A stretch of DNA of 64,000 bases, taken from contig JAQJVL010000578.1 in assembly GCA_035578905.1 (NCBI GenBank), forward strand, positions 434,001 to 498,000. The letters are read 5' to 3'. Below, piece after piece: positions 24,701-39,067 of the stretch (positions are counted from its first letter, which is position 1; the number at the start of each line of letters is the position of its first letter). A model generated the notes under the pieces. That model saw nothing but the letters and a program-made list of their open reading frames with translations. It made no database searches and was not told the origin of the DNA. Position numbers and translations under genes: made by a program. This DNA comes from Stictocephala bisonia (taxonomy: Eukaryota > Arthropoda > Insecta > Hemiptera > Membracidae).

Positions 24701-25915
24701 AACTAAACAAACACAACTGGTAGTTGTAGGTGGTGGGTAGACAGGAAGGTAGAGGAAGAGCAAGCAACAACAGACGGTCGCGGGTCGTGGTGACCCGCAC
24801 GTATGTATCACGGCCAATGAGATACAGAAACTAAACAAACACAACTGGTAGTTGTAGGGGGTGGGTAGACAGGAAGGTAGAAGGAGAGCAGGCAACAACA
24901 GGCGGTCGCGGGTCGTGGTGATCCGCACGTATGTATCACGGCCAATAAGATGCAGAAACTAAACAAACACAACTGGTAGTTGTAGGTGGTGGGTAGACAG
25001 GAAGGTAGAGGAAGAGCAAGCAACAACAGACGGTCGCGGGTCGTGGTGACCCGCACGTATGTATCACGGCCAATGAGATACAGAAACTAAACAAACACAA
25101 CTGGTAGTTGTAGGGGGTGGGTAGACAGGAAGGGAGAGAGAGGAGAGGATATTTTGGCCTACTTTTGGTACAGTAAGGGCAGGCAACAACAGACGCCCGC
25201 GGATCGACGTTACCCGCACGTATGTATCACGGCCAATGATTAGTAAATAGACACAACTGGTAGTTGTAGGTGGTGGGTAGACAGGAAGGTAGAGGAAGAG
25301 CAAGCAACAACAGACGGTCGCGGGTCGTGGTGACCCGCACGTATGTATCACGGCCAATGAGATACAGAAACTAAACAAACACAACTGGTAGTTGTAGGTG
25401 GTGGGTAGACAGGAAGGTAGAGGAAGAGCAAGCAACAACAGACGGTCGCGGGTCGTGGTGACCCGCACGTATGTATCACGGCCAATGAGATACAGAAACT
25501 AAACAAACACAACTGGTAGTTGTAGGTGGTGGGTAGACAGGAAGGTAGAGGAAGAGCAAGCAACAACAGACGGCCGTGGGTCGTGGTGACCTGCACGTAT
25601 GTATCACGGCCAATGAGATACAGAAACTAAACAAACACAACTGGTAGTTGTAGGGGGTGGGTAGACAGGAAGGGAGAGAGAGGAGAGGATATTTTGGCCT
25701 ACTTTTGGTACAGTAAGGGCAGGCAACAACAGACTCCCGCGGATCGACGTTACCCGCACGTATGTATCACGGCCAATGATTAGTAAATAGACACAACTGG
25801 TAGTTGTAGGGGGTGGGTAGACAGGAAGGTAGAGGTAGAGGATGGTTTGGCCTACTTTTGGTACATTAAGGGCGGGCAACAACAGACGCCCGCGAATCAC
25901 TATGACCCACAGCGA
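21718..25915. repeat. 128-bp satellite array, about 33 units, with higher-order structure
   Basis: The unit contains CACGTATGTATCACGGCCAA, ACAACTGGTAGTTGTAGGGG, GGGTAGACAGGAAGGTAGA and CGGGTCGTGGTGACCCG. Most units are exactly 128 bp. From about 24396 a composite block of about 668 bp recurs. It includes a variant with AGAGAGGAGAGGATATTTTG and CCTACTTTTGGTACAGTAAG, followed by a short unit with GATTAGTAAATAGACAC. Variants lie at about 24463, 25131, 25671 and 25835. The 82-residue minus-strand frames are repeat translations. Confidence 0.97.
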
Positions 25916-26110
25916 CCACTCCCGGGTTATGAAGGCATTACAAGCAATTTTAGAAAATTGTAGGTGTTATTGCTAAAATTAAAGTTTAAAAATATGATTA
26001 TGACTAAAATCCTTTATTAGTTAAATCTCTAAAAGGTCCTGAAAAAGAGTTTGGTTGATTTACTTAGATATCCTTCTTAAACATTTCAACAATTTTAATA
26101 TTAGGTGGGC

Positions 26111-26308
26111 AGATCTGACCGTGCAGGGAGGGTAGCCTGACAACAGCCCTCATCTTTGTTGTTGGTTCTTTCTATAGTGTTGTAATCCCGGTACTTGAGG
26201 CAATACATTACGATCTGACCGTGCAGGGAGGGTAGTCTGACAACAGTCCTCATCTTTGTCGTTGGTTCTTTCTATAGGTGCAATCCCGGTTCTTGAGGCA
26301 ATACATTA
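26111..26308. repeat. Two-copy tandem repeat, about 104 bp
   Basis: GATCTGACCGTGCAGGGAGG to GAGGCAATACATTA occurs twice with a few substitutions. Confidence 0.92.
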
Positions 26309-26829
26309 TGAGCTCAGAACTCTCACATCCTATTGGCAACCGACACGTTACCATGAAAATTCACGTGTTATAGTGTCATGAGTAATTTTGTGTTCTATGA
26401 CTTTAGTTAGTAGTCATCATCAACACCGATTCTACTAAATAGGTCTAGAGTGTTCCGGTTGTCTGATAGGCTCTGGTTAGATCTCAGTTCTTGGAGGAAC
26501 TGAGACACAATATTTTTACAGTAAATATATCACACCAAACCACCTTACACACATACATAGACCCAAGGTAAGCCCGCCATCGTATCTTCTCTCCTCCCCC
26601 CTAGTTCCCTATGATTTTACTAAAAGTTAATCGAAACTTTAAATATACTCTTATTAAAATTTTTACTCACAATAAATAAGTAATCTTGGACTTTTAAAGG
26701 AAGTGACTTTTGTTTGTTAAGATACTAAGTGAACAATGTTGTACATTCTATAAAACATAGATCGTAACATAATTCTTATGTTTATGCTAAAACATAGAGA
26801 TGTGAAAACAATAGTATATTTCATAACAA

Positions 26830-26928
26830 GAGTGGAAAGTGGGGTTTTGCATGTTCGAGACCATATGTTTGAAGTGCGAGACTTGTCGAGCACTTCAAAT
26901 GGTCGAGAACATAAAAAACACTTTCACT
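26830..26928. repeat. Imperfect long hairpin, arms about 40-45 nt
   Basis: GTTCGAGACCATATGTTTGA and AGTGC pair with GCACTTCAAATGGTCGAGAA after a loop of about 12 nt. The pairing extends outward through GGAAAGTG and CACTTTC. Confidence 0.7.
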
Positions 26929-26942
26929 CGAGTTTTGAACGA

Positions 26943-27170
26943 TACTTTTCACTACACTACGGAATAAAAACTCGTTTTTGGAATGTTATTTATTAAATTA
27001 GAAACATGTTTTAAAAACAGGTGTTGTTGACTGTGGAAATTTTTCGGTTGTAAACAATGTTACTTTCGGTAGTAAACAATAGACAGCTGTTGAAAATATG
27101 ATATTTCGCCGGTTGTAAACACATAACGAAAACAGCTGAACTCATAGTAGTGTAGTGAAAAGTTCATTTC
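26943..27170. repeat. Short inverted terminal repeats, about 230 bp apart
   Basis: CTTTTCACTACACTAC near 26944 is mirrored by GTAGTGTAGTGAAAAG near 27150. The enclosed sequence repeats CGGTTGTAAACA. This is a possible small MITE. Confidence 0.45.
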
Positions 27171-29490
27171 TATGTTTTGACTACATTGCATATGTTAATG
27201 CAATTTATAGGTGTATCTTCATATGACCGCGTTTAACTGAGAAAACTCAGATTACTATTGACTATGTTTCGATAACACTAATATTTAATCACATAAAAAG
27301 CATATAAATTCTGATATTTACGTTATACGATTGCTATTTTTTCACAATGCATTGCTTTGAGCAAATCTAAGCAAAATTGAAACTGAATATTATATTTGAC
27401 AAAGTAGGAATTTTGAAATAAAAATATATAAAAGCATACCTAATTTACAAAATAATAATTGTTAGTGTGAAGACAGTGAATGTTTCTGGCTTTTACATTT
27501 GTTTGAGTTATTGAAGCGATGTCCACTTCTACAAGATTGAGAAGTGCAATATTCATCAAAGTAAGCCACGCAAAATACTCCTGAAATATAAAGATTTCAA
27601 GTAGGTTTTTATTGTTTTCAGCTTAGAGAAACTCATTTCGCCAGTTCCTATGGAGACGTGAAGAGTGTAGAGCCGACAACAGATTAGGGCTGTTTTTATG
27701 AAAAATAATATGAATAACCTCTAGTATATTTAATTCGTAAGCAATTCGTAAAATAGGTTGATTGATTCATTTTAAAAGCTTAAAGGCCAAGGGTGGTGGA
27801 AAAATGGAACAATAAAAAATTACTTGAACTCCGCCCACTTGCTTTACAAGAACCAATGATTTTCTACTGAAGTGTTTTTATAAGTTAACTGTATTCTATG
27901 TTTATACTGGTGTAAACATAAAGAATTCTTAGAGTGGATTTAAACCAGCTGATTCTTTTATACACAATAAAAACTGTCGTTAAATAACAATATCAAATAT
28001 TTTTTTTTGATTTTGATTAATTTGAAATTTTGAGGAAGTGCATATTTTGTATCATATGTAATGTGCACCGAGAAAGGTATTTTTAAAAGTACATTATAAA
28101 AATTATTACAAAAACTCTTCAATACTATAAGAACAGTCAATCGTAAAGTTTAAAAAAATAATGTAAACACAACTAATAATCAAAAACAACACAAAATGGT
28201 TGTTCTGCTCCGTTTAATAGGCATACATACATTTGGTAGACCTACTAATGTTAATGTAGCCTCAGACAGTGGCCGAAGGGACACGGGCTTATGTTTAACG
28301 ATTTATGCGTCTTTTTGTGATGGTATAAGGTAAACTTTTATATTATTAAATAACTAATAATACTAATTTTCTTTAAAGGCACTCAACAGTACGTGTTTTG
28401 TTACAAAAATCATCTCAATCGATTCTGAAAGATATTTAAATAACTGTAGTATAGCTTGTGAATAACTACTTAAAATACTTTTAAAAAGTTATTTTAAAAT
28501 TAGTTATTTATAAGCTAGTGCTTCTTTTTTAATACATGCGTAATTTAAATAAAAATTAGGGGAATTAAAATTCCCCTATGTAGATAACCAACAATCATAA
28601 CGCACCCTTAAAAAATATTTGACTTTAAAAAAAAATTAACAAAAACGTCTTTTGACTTGCCTCTCTTATGTGACACATATCATGAAAATACTTGCCAAAT
28701 AATGTATTTCAGGTTTTTTTTAATAGTGTGAAAATATTTTAAGTATATCTTTTCCATTAATATCAACTGTACAATTGTAAAATATTAAAGAATTTCTAAA
28801 GATAATTTTTATATTTTGAATTTATAAAGATGTTTTTTTATATGAATATAAAGTGAGTTGTTGAAATTAACATTAGTTTTCTACACTTCGTAAGTGGGAG
28901 TTGCATGTACAGCGTCAAAATGTACTCGGGGAAGGCGGGTGGGTAGTTCACTATGGAAATATAAGTGACGGTCATTTATGTATTACCCTTAAAGATATAG
29001 CCTATGCCTTTTATATTAGAGCTTTTACTTTTGTGTTTGGAATTTGTACCTACGAGTATTTATTTTGTGTAGATCGAACTAATTAGTTTTATAGAAATCA
29101 TATCGGAAATAAGTTTATTATAAATTAAAACAATAAGTAAGTATGCACAAGTATAAGTTTATTGTAAATGGATAAGCTGATAATTATATTATTTTTAGAC
29201 TTTAGAAAATACCAAGTTAAATATGAAATTAATAAATAAATTAGATTAATTTAACTTATTAATTTAATAAATTTATTAATTACGAATAAATTAAATTAAT
29301 GAATGAATTGAAAGAAAAACAATCAATCAGGAAATTTTGACGATTTGTTTCTTTTTTATTATTATTTTTAATTCATTGAGTGTATCAGTAAGAAAAGCCC
29401 GACAGCAATTTATAAAATTAATATATTAATGTAATAAAGATACAATATGAACCATATACATATGTTTATTAGAGGTGGGGTAGTAACTCA
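27171..29490. other. Intronic, no gene seen
   Basis: AT-rich. A 10-bp stem TAGGGGAATT/AATTCCCCTA lies at 28558-28579. Confidence 0.55.
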
Positions 29491-29491
29491 C

Positions 29492-29515
29492 CAAGAGGGA
29501 GGAGCGCAGCAACAT
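29492..29515 (-). CDS. Candidate first coding exon (MLLRSSLL) of the secreted protein at 7653-9830
   Basis: On the minus strand an ATG at 29515 is followed by eight codons and then a near-consensus donor (CTCTTG|GTGAGT, intron from 29491). The exon ends in phase 0, as the acceptor at 9831 requires. The joined N-terminus reads MLLRSSLLVLLLVVVAVVLA followed by A-D, a textbook signal peptide with cleavage expected around residue 20-21. A TATA box and initiator lie at the correct distance upstream. A tiny first coding exon that splits the signal peptide is common in insect secreted and cuticular genes. The link across a 19.7-kb intron is inferred from phase, sequence fit and promoter, and no transcript is available. 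Confidence 0.65.
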
Positions 29516-29535
29516 GGTATCCAAGAACACAAGCG

Positions 29536-29571
29536 GCACTGCGGCGTGCTGTCGACCCCTTTCTTTATAAA
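29536..29571 (-). promoter_or_regulatory. TATA box and CAGT initiator of the secreted-protein gene
   Basis: Read on the minus strand, TTTATAAAG covers 29571-29563. A CAGT initiator core covers 29541-29538, which puts a +1 A at about 29540, roughly 30 nt from the TATA start. This spacing is standard for arthropod TATA/Inr promoters. It would leave a 5' leader of about 25 nt before the ATG at 29515. The block 29490-29660 is clearly more GC-rich than its surroundings. Confidence 0.55.
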
Positions 29572-31330
29572 CTACGCCGGGCTCACTTTCTACCACGGTC
29601 CACCGTCCAGCACCTTGGTGCATCTCATCAAAGTGCGAACATTTACATCCCACAAAAAGTTCACAAACTGTTGACACCTTTTGTATTTTATAATGTTTCA
29701 TGAAGTTGGTTTACGTTTTTGTGAAATTTTTGCATTGTTGAATTTTTCATTAACATTTTAACTTACATCAAACACTACTTTTGGTATTTGGAAAAATTTT
29801 AATATGAACACAACCTATAGTTCTGATAAAGGTTAAAATTTCCATAAACTTAACTATAAGTGGATGGGAAGGTCAATTTGTTCAAGAAATATAACCTTTA
29901 TTGGTTCAAATATATTTCAAATATATCGCAATTTCTTAAGACTATCAATATTTTATATACCAATTATATATTGTTTTCTCATATTCATCTGAAATTGTAC
30001 ATCTTTTATTTTATATTGTACTCACTATTAAACTTTGTTATCTATAATTTAACCCATCCTTCTTGGTTCGTTTTCGTAATTTTCTAAGTATAAGTTTTCT
30101 TATTTTTATTATTTCAAAAACTCGATTTAGATTGTCAAGAAACATAAGGGTTTGTCTAAATATTATTTTCACAGAGCTTTTGGTAATTCATTTATAATTT
30201 ACTCTTGACTATTTATACTATTATTATATATTATTAATTCTGTGCCGTCTTTATTATAACATTTCATGCTTATCTAAAATGTTGAAATGATTTCGAAGTT
30301 TCTAAGTCCTGCTACATCAAAAAAGCACATATTAAAAAAAAGTAATAAGTAATAAGCTACAGTATTAAACCTTGCAAGGCAAAGTAAATATTTTTGTTGG
30401 ATAAAATTCCAATGGTGATGATGGAAACGCAGCTTGTTGATGATTGGTCGATTTTTATTATACATTGTACAGTTGTTTTGTTTGGGTTCTTATATACATA
30501 TCACTAAAAGCTTTATTAAAATCAGGTGACATTCTTTGTGGAGATTAAAAAGTATTTCTCTTTTCAGATTGTCCACAATTTAATCCGAAAAATATATATC
30601 GCACTTGAAGACATTTTTGAGGCTATCTTGATAAGATTTTACGAGGATTTTCCATCAAAAAAGTTAAAGTATAATTCGTTCAAGGCTAAGTTCATCGCTA
30701 CTGAAACGCGAGGCAAAGAAAAACATGTAATGGGGCATGCAAAATTAGGCTTTATCGCTGAGTATATACACTTAAAATATTAAGTCTTTATTGTCTTTTT
30801 ATTTAAAATATACCCTCTAGCAAGAAGGGCATTGAATTGCGGATGAATGTGGATGAGTGAATGTAGTCTTTGTTACAAACTAAAGCTGATTTTTCATTAG
30901 GTATTTTCATCAGTTAATAGCCATCACAAATTAACATTCGAAAGCCAATAGTTTCGTTTCAAAATTTCTTTGATTTTTATATAATATGCTGAAAAACACA
31001 AATGCATACTTGAATTAATGAAGGTGTCTAATTCAAAATTCTATTAATTGTATGTTAAACCAAAAATGTATTACAACTCTTTAGATAGGGTTAAAATTGT
31101 TATATATTTAAGGTAATTTCATAAATAAATACATAAACTTTAAAATACAACTGAATTCCTTTACTTGTGTTACGCTATTTTAATGTAATTTAATTAAAGA
31201 ATGTTGCACTGTGTACGATTAAATTGTCGTATTTTGGGCACTACATTTATATGTCAATAAATATTGTATAAGCCCAATGAAATTCCATCATGTGCTCTCC
31301 CTGGTGAGCAGACATCGATTACTCTGCTAG
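29572..31330. other. Upstream flank of the secreted-protein gene, no gene seen
   Basis: GC-richer to about 29660, then very AT-rich. The open frame 30526-30783 is Lys/Ile/Phe-rich, has no recognisable domain and is probably chance. Confidence 0.5.
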
Positions 31331-31333
31331 GAC

Positions 31334-31632
31334 ACATGCATACATTATGTATCTGTGACCCATATCCGTGCAAACATTATATTGTATCTGTGACCCACTT
31401 CCATGCATACATTAGGTATCTGTGACCCACGTCCTTACATACATTATGTATCTGTGACCAACTTCCGTGCATAAATTATGTATCTGTTACCCACGTCCTT
31501 ACATACATTATGTATCTGTGACCCACGTCCTTACATACACTATGTATCTGTGAACCACGTCCGTGCATACATTATGAATATGTGAGCCACGTCCGTGCAT
31601 ATATTATGTATCTCTGACCCACGTCCGTGTAA
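31334..31632. repeat. 32-bp minisatellite, about 9 copies
   Basis: The unit contains TACATTATGTATCTGTGACC and CACGTCCGTGCA, with substitutions between copies. Confidence 0.93.
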
Positions 31633-31854
31633 ATACTGTTACTCAAGTGAACTATTCAAAATTTTGACCTACTTAACTTTGTAGGAGATTGATGAAATGA
31701 ATACAAAACGAGCTTCATTTCAATTTTAATGTGTTAAAAACGTTAAAACAAGAGTAAAAAAAGATAAAATGTAAAATTGTTATTATATGAAAACATTATT
31801 TTATTTATTCTCAACTCCCCTTATTTTCGGTCTGTAAAACGCACCAATTACAAC
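31633..31854. other. Spacer between two arrays
   Basis: AT-rich with nothing recognisable. Confidence 0.6.
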
Positions 31855-33627
31855 CCTGTATAATACCTCCCTTTCTTTCCAAAACACACTTCTTACAACA
31901 CTGCACCTCCAATAGTTTTTTTTTAAAAAAACCTTACAACAATGCACCTCTATTGGTCTCCAAAACACACCCCTTACAACATTGCACTTCCATTGGTCTC
32001 CAAAACACACCCCCTTACAACACTGCACCTCCATTGGTCTCAAAAACACACCCCTTACAACACTGCACCTCCATTGGTCTCTAAAACACACCCCTTACAA
32101 CACTGCACCTCCATTGGTTTCTAAAGCACACCCCCTTACAACACTGCACCTCTATTGGTCTCCTAGGCCCACCTCCTTACAACACTGCACTTCCATTGGT
32201 CTCCAAAACACACCCCTTACAACACTGCACCTCCATTGGTCTCTAAAACACACCCCTTACAACACTGCACCTCCATTGGTCTCTAAAACACACCCCTTAC
32301 AACACTGCACCTCCATTGGTCTCTAAAGCACACCCCCTTACAACACTGCACCTCCATTGGTCTCTAAAGCACACCCCCTTACAACACTGCACCTCCATTG
32401 GTCTCCTAAGCCCACCCCCTTACAACACTGCACTTCCATTGGTCTCCAAAACACACCCCTTACAACACTGCACCTCCATTGGTCTCCAAAACACACCCCT
32501 TACAACACTGCACCTCCATTAGTCTCCAAAACACACCCCTTACAACACTGTACTTCCATTGGTCTCCTAAGCCCCTTACAACACTGCACCTCCATTGGTC
32601 TCCAAAACACACCCCTTACAACACTGCACCTCCATTAGTCTCTAAAGCACACCCCCTTACAACACTGCACCTCCATTGGTCTCCAAAACACACCCCTTAC
32701 AACACTGCACCTCCATTAGTCTCCAAAACACACCCCTTACAACACTGTACTTCCATTGGTCTCCTAAGCCCCTTACAACACTGCACTTCCATTGGTCTCC
32801 AAAACACACCCCTTACAACACTGCACTTCCATTGGTCTCCTAAGCCCACCCCCTTACAACACTGCACTTCCATTGGTCTCCAAAACACACCCCTTACAAC
32901 ACTGCACCTCCATTGGTCTCTAAAACACACCCCTTACAACACTGCAACTCCATTGGTCTCTAAAGCACACCCCCTTACAACACTGCACCTCCATTGGTCT
33001 CCTAAGCCCACCCCCTTACAACAATGCACTTCCATTGGTCTCCAAAACACACCCCTTACAACACTGCACCTCCATTAGTCTCCAAAACACACCCCTTACA
33101 ACACTGTACTTCCATTGGTCTCCTAAGCCCCTTACAACACTGCACTTCCATTGGTCTCCAAAACACACCCCTTACAACACTGCACTTCCATTGGTCTCCA
33201 AAAAACACCCCTTACAACACTGCACTTCCATTGGTCTCCAAAACACACTCCTTACAACACTGCACTTCCATTTGTCTCCAAAACACACCCCTTACAACAC
33301 TGCACCTCCATTGGTCTCCAAAACACACCCCTTACAACACTGCACTTCCATTGGTCTCCAAAACACACCCCTTACAACACTGCACCTCCATTGGTCTCCT
33401 AAGCCCACCCCCTTACAACACTGAACTTCCATTGGTCTCCAAAACACACCCCTTACAACACTGCACCTCCATTGGTCTCCAAAACACGCCCCTTACAACA
33501 CTGTACTTCCATTGGTCTCCTAAGCCCACCCCCTTACAACACTGCACTTCTATTGATCTCCAAAACACACCCCCTTACAACACTGCACCTCCATTGGTCT
33601 CCGAAACACACCCATTACAAATCCTCT
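31855..33627. repeat. 40-bp minisatellite, about 44 copies
   Basis: The unit contains TTACAACACTGCACCTCCAT and TGGTCTCCAAAACACACCCC. Three subtypes alternate: 40 bp (CCAAAACACACCCC), 41 bp (CCTAAGCCCACCCCC) and a short form of about 33 bp (CCTAAGCCCC). Long open frames on both strands are repeat translations. Confidence 0.97.
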
Positions 33628-36531
33628 CTTGCTTTCCAAATTTACTGCGATTCAGTATCAATGCAATGATTTTATCATAACAATATTTTTATTTATTTTA
33701 CGTTATACCCAGATCCCGACTACCATCCAACACGGACACCCCAGGCTTCTATAGTAGTGTCCTCGTCAATTGAGTGGGCTAATATCAGCTCACATGTTTT
33801 GCGTTCACATGTTTTATATTTCATATTTGGGTATACTGAATATAAAACGTAAGTAAAATAAATTATAGACAATGACTACACAATTTTAATGTTCTATTTT
33901 TGTCCCATACTAAGGATGAACTGCTAGTGTTAAAAATGTGAAACTTAAAAACTAACCCTTTTTTTATCGTATGGTTAACCTATCTAATTTATTAATGAAG
34001 TTAAATGATAAGGCCTACTAAATAATAAATGTTGTAGTTGGAAAGTAATAAGAGCTTTTTGTAAGAATAGAAAGATGCAGTGAATGATCTATTAATTTAC
34101 TTATTATTACTATTAATTTATTAGAAGTGTCAAGCACGGTTATGTCATGTTTAGGAAAAAATTACTTTAAAAATATATTCAACGCTGAAGTTAACGGAAA
34201 ATCCGTCATCACGTAGGAATTATTTAATATTCTAAGTAGCTATCACTGGAAAATGGTATATTTCGACCCAATATTTGTTGGAGTAAAATATTGGGTCGAA
34301 TTTTTACATTACAATATATAATATTATAATAAAATATTACAAGAATTTTTCTAAAATATTCAGAAAATTTATTTAAAAACCTATTTACTCTTCCAAGACT
34401 ATAATCTGACTCAACTAATAGCCTTTTCTGGTTTCCAAATCCAATGCGCTGAGTAAATATTTTTATAATATTTTTGACCTCCAATAGATCACAGTTTTGA
34501 TTTTTAAAGCAAAGTGTACTGTATATAATATTTGAGTTTTTGTAATTATGACGTTGACAGAAATGTACACATTAGTAAATTTTACTCTGGTTTTTTAAAA
34601 GAATTGTTAAGATTTATTTTCTTGTGCATAAAGTAATCTTAAAGAATAAATAGATTGATAATGGTATAATTTAATACAATAAATTAATAAGTAAATTAAT
34701 TAATAATGATTTTTTTCACCTAGAATATTTATAATAATTTTTATAATTTGGTCTCGGAAATACTGATCGCAGTTACTAGTGCCATTTATGTTACTACATC
34801 ACACACACATACATTTCCCTTCCAGTGTTAAATGTTAAGTCTCAAAATATCAGCTGTTTTTGTGGTCCATTGTGGAGTGCTAGTGCAGTCCCATGTAAAT
34901 GTAATGCAGTTTAAACCAGCTGTGGATGTAGACTTCACTAACTAACCAAATTACAGGCACAAATATTCCTGTTACATTAAATATCAATTGTAGGTGTGTA
35001 AAGTGTTATCAATCATTGTGATTAGCTCAGTCAAGTCCTCATCTGAAAACAATAACAAGCCGATGACCTTGCAGCAGCTGCCTGCACTTATACATTCTTA
35101 CGAAGGTCAATAGTTCCGTATTCATACAAAACCAATAAAGTACATATTCTACATTAGTATAAAAATATATTTTTATTTTATTACAGACACTGTATGAGCA
35201 ATAAAATAAAGCACTATCAATTTGACATTAATTTAAGTAAAATAAAGTTTAATTAAAAAATGGAATAGTGAAAAAATTAATAGCATAACAATAACTTACA
35301 AGATAATTAATTAAATTAACAACAAAAACAGTCTAATAAATTAACGTAAAACAATGCTATTATGTTAAGGAGCCATTATTTACACAAACAAGGCAGCAAT
35401 TAATTACCCTACTACTAAAGAAAGAACGATGTTTGGATTTTCTTGTGGTTTTAAATAAATTCATATAAGAATAATAAGAAAATATTGATTCCACAGTAAA
35501 AAAAAACATTGCAAATATAACAATGTTCAAACGTAGTTACTCTGTCATGTAGACATGAAAAGCACAAAATATTTAATAATAAAATCTAATACTAGACAGT
35601 CTTATAATTAACTAGTAGCACTGAGTGGTCCACTGCATTGTTAAACATTGTAGGGAAGAAACAGAAGTTAAATTTACTTTAAGTTAAAAAAAATGATAAG
35701 GAGAAAAGTATAAAATTTAAGAACAAATCTAGCTTATAGAACAAACTAAGAGATTTATGTATGTATATAGTAAAAAAAACAATATATTAAGTATCACAAG
35801 TAAATCGGCAATATCATATTTATTAAGAAGCCGTAATTATAATTTTATTTGAAATAAATTGGAATTTTTGACATTCTTTAGTTCTACTGGTAATTTATTA
35901 AATATATGTGTAACTAGAAATAAAAATGTTCTTTTATAAACAATTTTTTTACCTTGGGTTTGATAAGAGTAAACTTTGAAACAGCTCGGAAACAAAATTG
36001 AAACTGCTTCGTCATCTCCACTTCAAATGATAAATGTTTTTAGAACCTTAAAAATGAAAATGTATTCCAACGGAAGTATTTTGGGGAAAAACGGAAGAAC
36101 GGTAAAGAAGATTCATGTTTGGATTTTAACCAAATATTCATGAAATTTTTAAAAATCTTGCTTGATCTTAAAACAATGAATATTATTTATATGAATGCTA
36201 ATGTAAAGACTAGCATTGTTGTAAGTTGTTATTGTAAAAAAATTAAATGATGAAAAGTATAGCATTTACATATGCCAGGCCCTCAACTCTTACTGCCCCT
36301 TCTTTAACAACGCAATTATGTTCATAGTCAGCTTCTATTGTGTAACGAAGCTCTCTCCATAGAAGGAAAATAATAACTCACTCTCGGCTTAATTGCTCAT
36401 ATTTATACAGAAAGGAGTTCACTCAATAGTGGCAGCCGGATCTCCTTTCCTTCCTTTTGATCCTGTTCTAAATTTCGTCGACAATATTCAAACTAAAATG
36501 TCCACAAAGAACGTGTCATGGGACGTTTAAT
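33628..36531. other. Non-coding; repeat fragment at 33708-33780 and a perfect hairpin at 34262-34300
   Basis: The hairpin is TTCGACCCAATATTT, 9 nt, AAATATTGGGTCGAA. The rest is AT-rich with no gene signal. Confidence 0.6.
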
Positions 36532-37004
36532 CTATTAAGAGTGTGCGGAGGCTCAGCCGTGTTGGCTTAGTACCACAAGAACAATGTTATTTTCGAACCG
36601 GATATATGATTACGCGAATCCAAATCAAACAGTTGTTTTTAAACGGATTTTTTCCGAACAAATTGTATTTGATACAGAATTAAATTGCAAGTTCTATAAA
36701 ATATTAGTTTAATATAAACAAATGTAACAAATATTTAGTTTGAAGTTTTTATTTTCACCTATATTTTTTTTCAAACCTAGGCCTATGTATTCAAAATATT
36801 AAAAGTAGACCCAATGCGCAATATGATAACGTTTAAAATGACACCTCATTTACAAAGTTTATTCCATAAATAAGGGGAAAATATGGATTCGCAAATAGCA
36901 TTGTTCTTATGGGATTAAAACTAACATGGCCGAGAGCCTCTGCAGACTCTTAAGTGATCCCCGTGTCAAAACATCCACCATCGGGGTTGAGTGATGTCCT
37001 CTTT
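36532..37004 (+). mobile_element. Repeat arm A: TTAA-bounded TIR element plus shared flank
   Basis: Between TTAA at 36535 and TTAA at 36950 the ends are imperfect inverted repeats of about 60 bp. The left end is GAGTGTGCGGAGGCTC...; the right end in reverse is GAGTCTGCAGAGGCTC.... Both ends continue to AAGAACAATG. The sequence is non-coding. The whole stretch, including about 50 bp beyond the right TTAA, recurs inverted at 39756-40230 with very few differences. Confidence 0.85.
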
Positions 37005-37263
37005 ATCGATTTATACCAGACCTTGGTATGTTTTTATTTAATCTTCTTCTCTATTTATAAAAATGAAAGTCTGTCTATCCTTTAAGCATTACACCTTTCA
37101 TTCAATCATAATGAAATTTTAGGAACTTGAAGATCCATTTATTTATAGCACAATAGCCAGGGCATTCAGGTGACCTACAGCTTTAAGTGGAATCCGCACC
37201 ACCTATAATGGGTCTGATTTTTAAGCTAACTGATGTGCCTGATACTAGGTTATATATTCACTA

Positions 37264-39067
<1,804 letters not shown>

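Larger units (their letters stand above)
9831..29491 (-). other. Inferred 19.7-kb first intron of the secreted-protein gene
   Basis: It is bounded by GTGAGT at 29491 and TTTGTAG at 9831, both minus strand. It holds an antisense LINE, the 74-bp array, two dispersed direct repeats, one SINE copy and the 128-bp satellite. If the gene model is right, all of these are transcribed in the pre-mRNA, with the LINE in antisense. Confidence 0.55.

Noticed and set aside
21724..25900. Many 82-residue minus-strand proteins (MRVTTTR...)
   Set aside because: Each is the translation of one and a half satellite units and they overlap in series.
30526..30783. 85-codon protein
   Set aside because: AT-driven composition, no domain, and no promoter or splice support.
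31801..33680. Histidine/threonine-rich and cysteine-rich frames
   Set aside because: They are translations of the 40-bp minisatellite.
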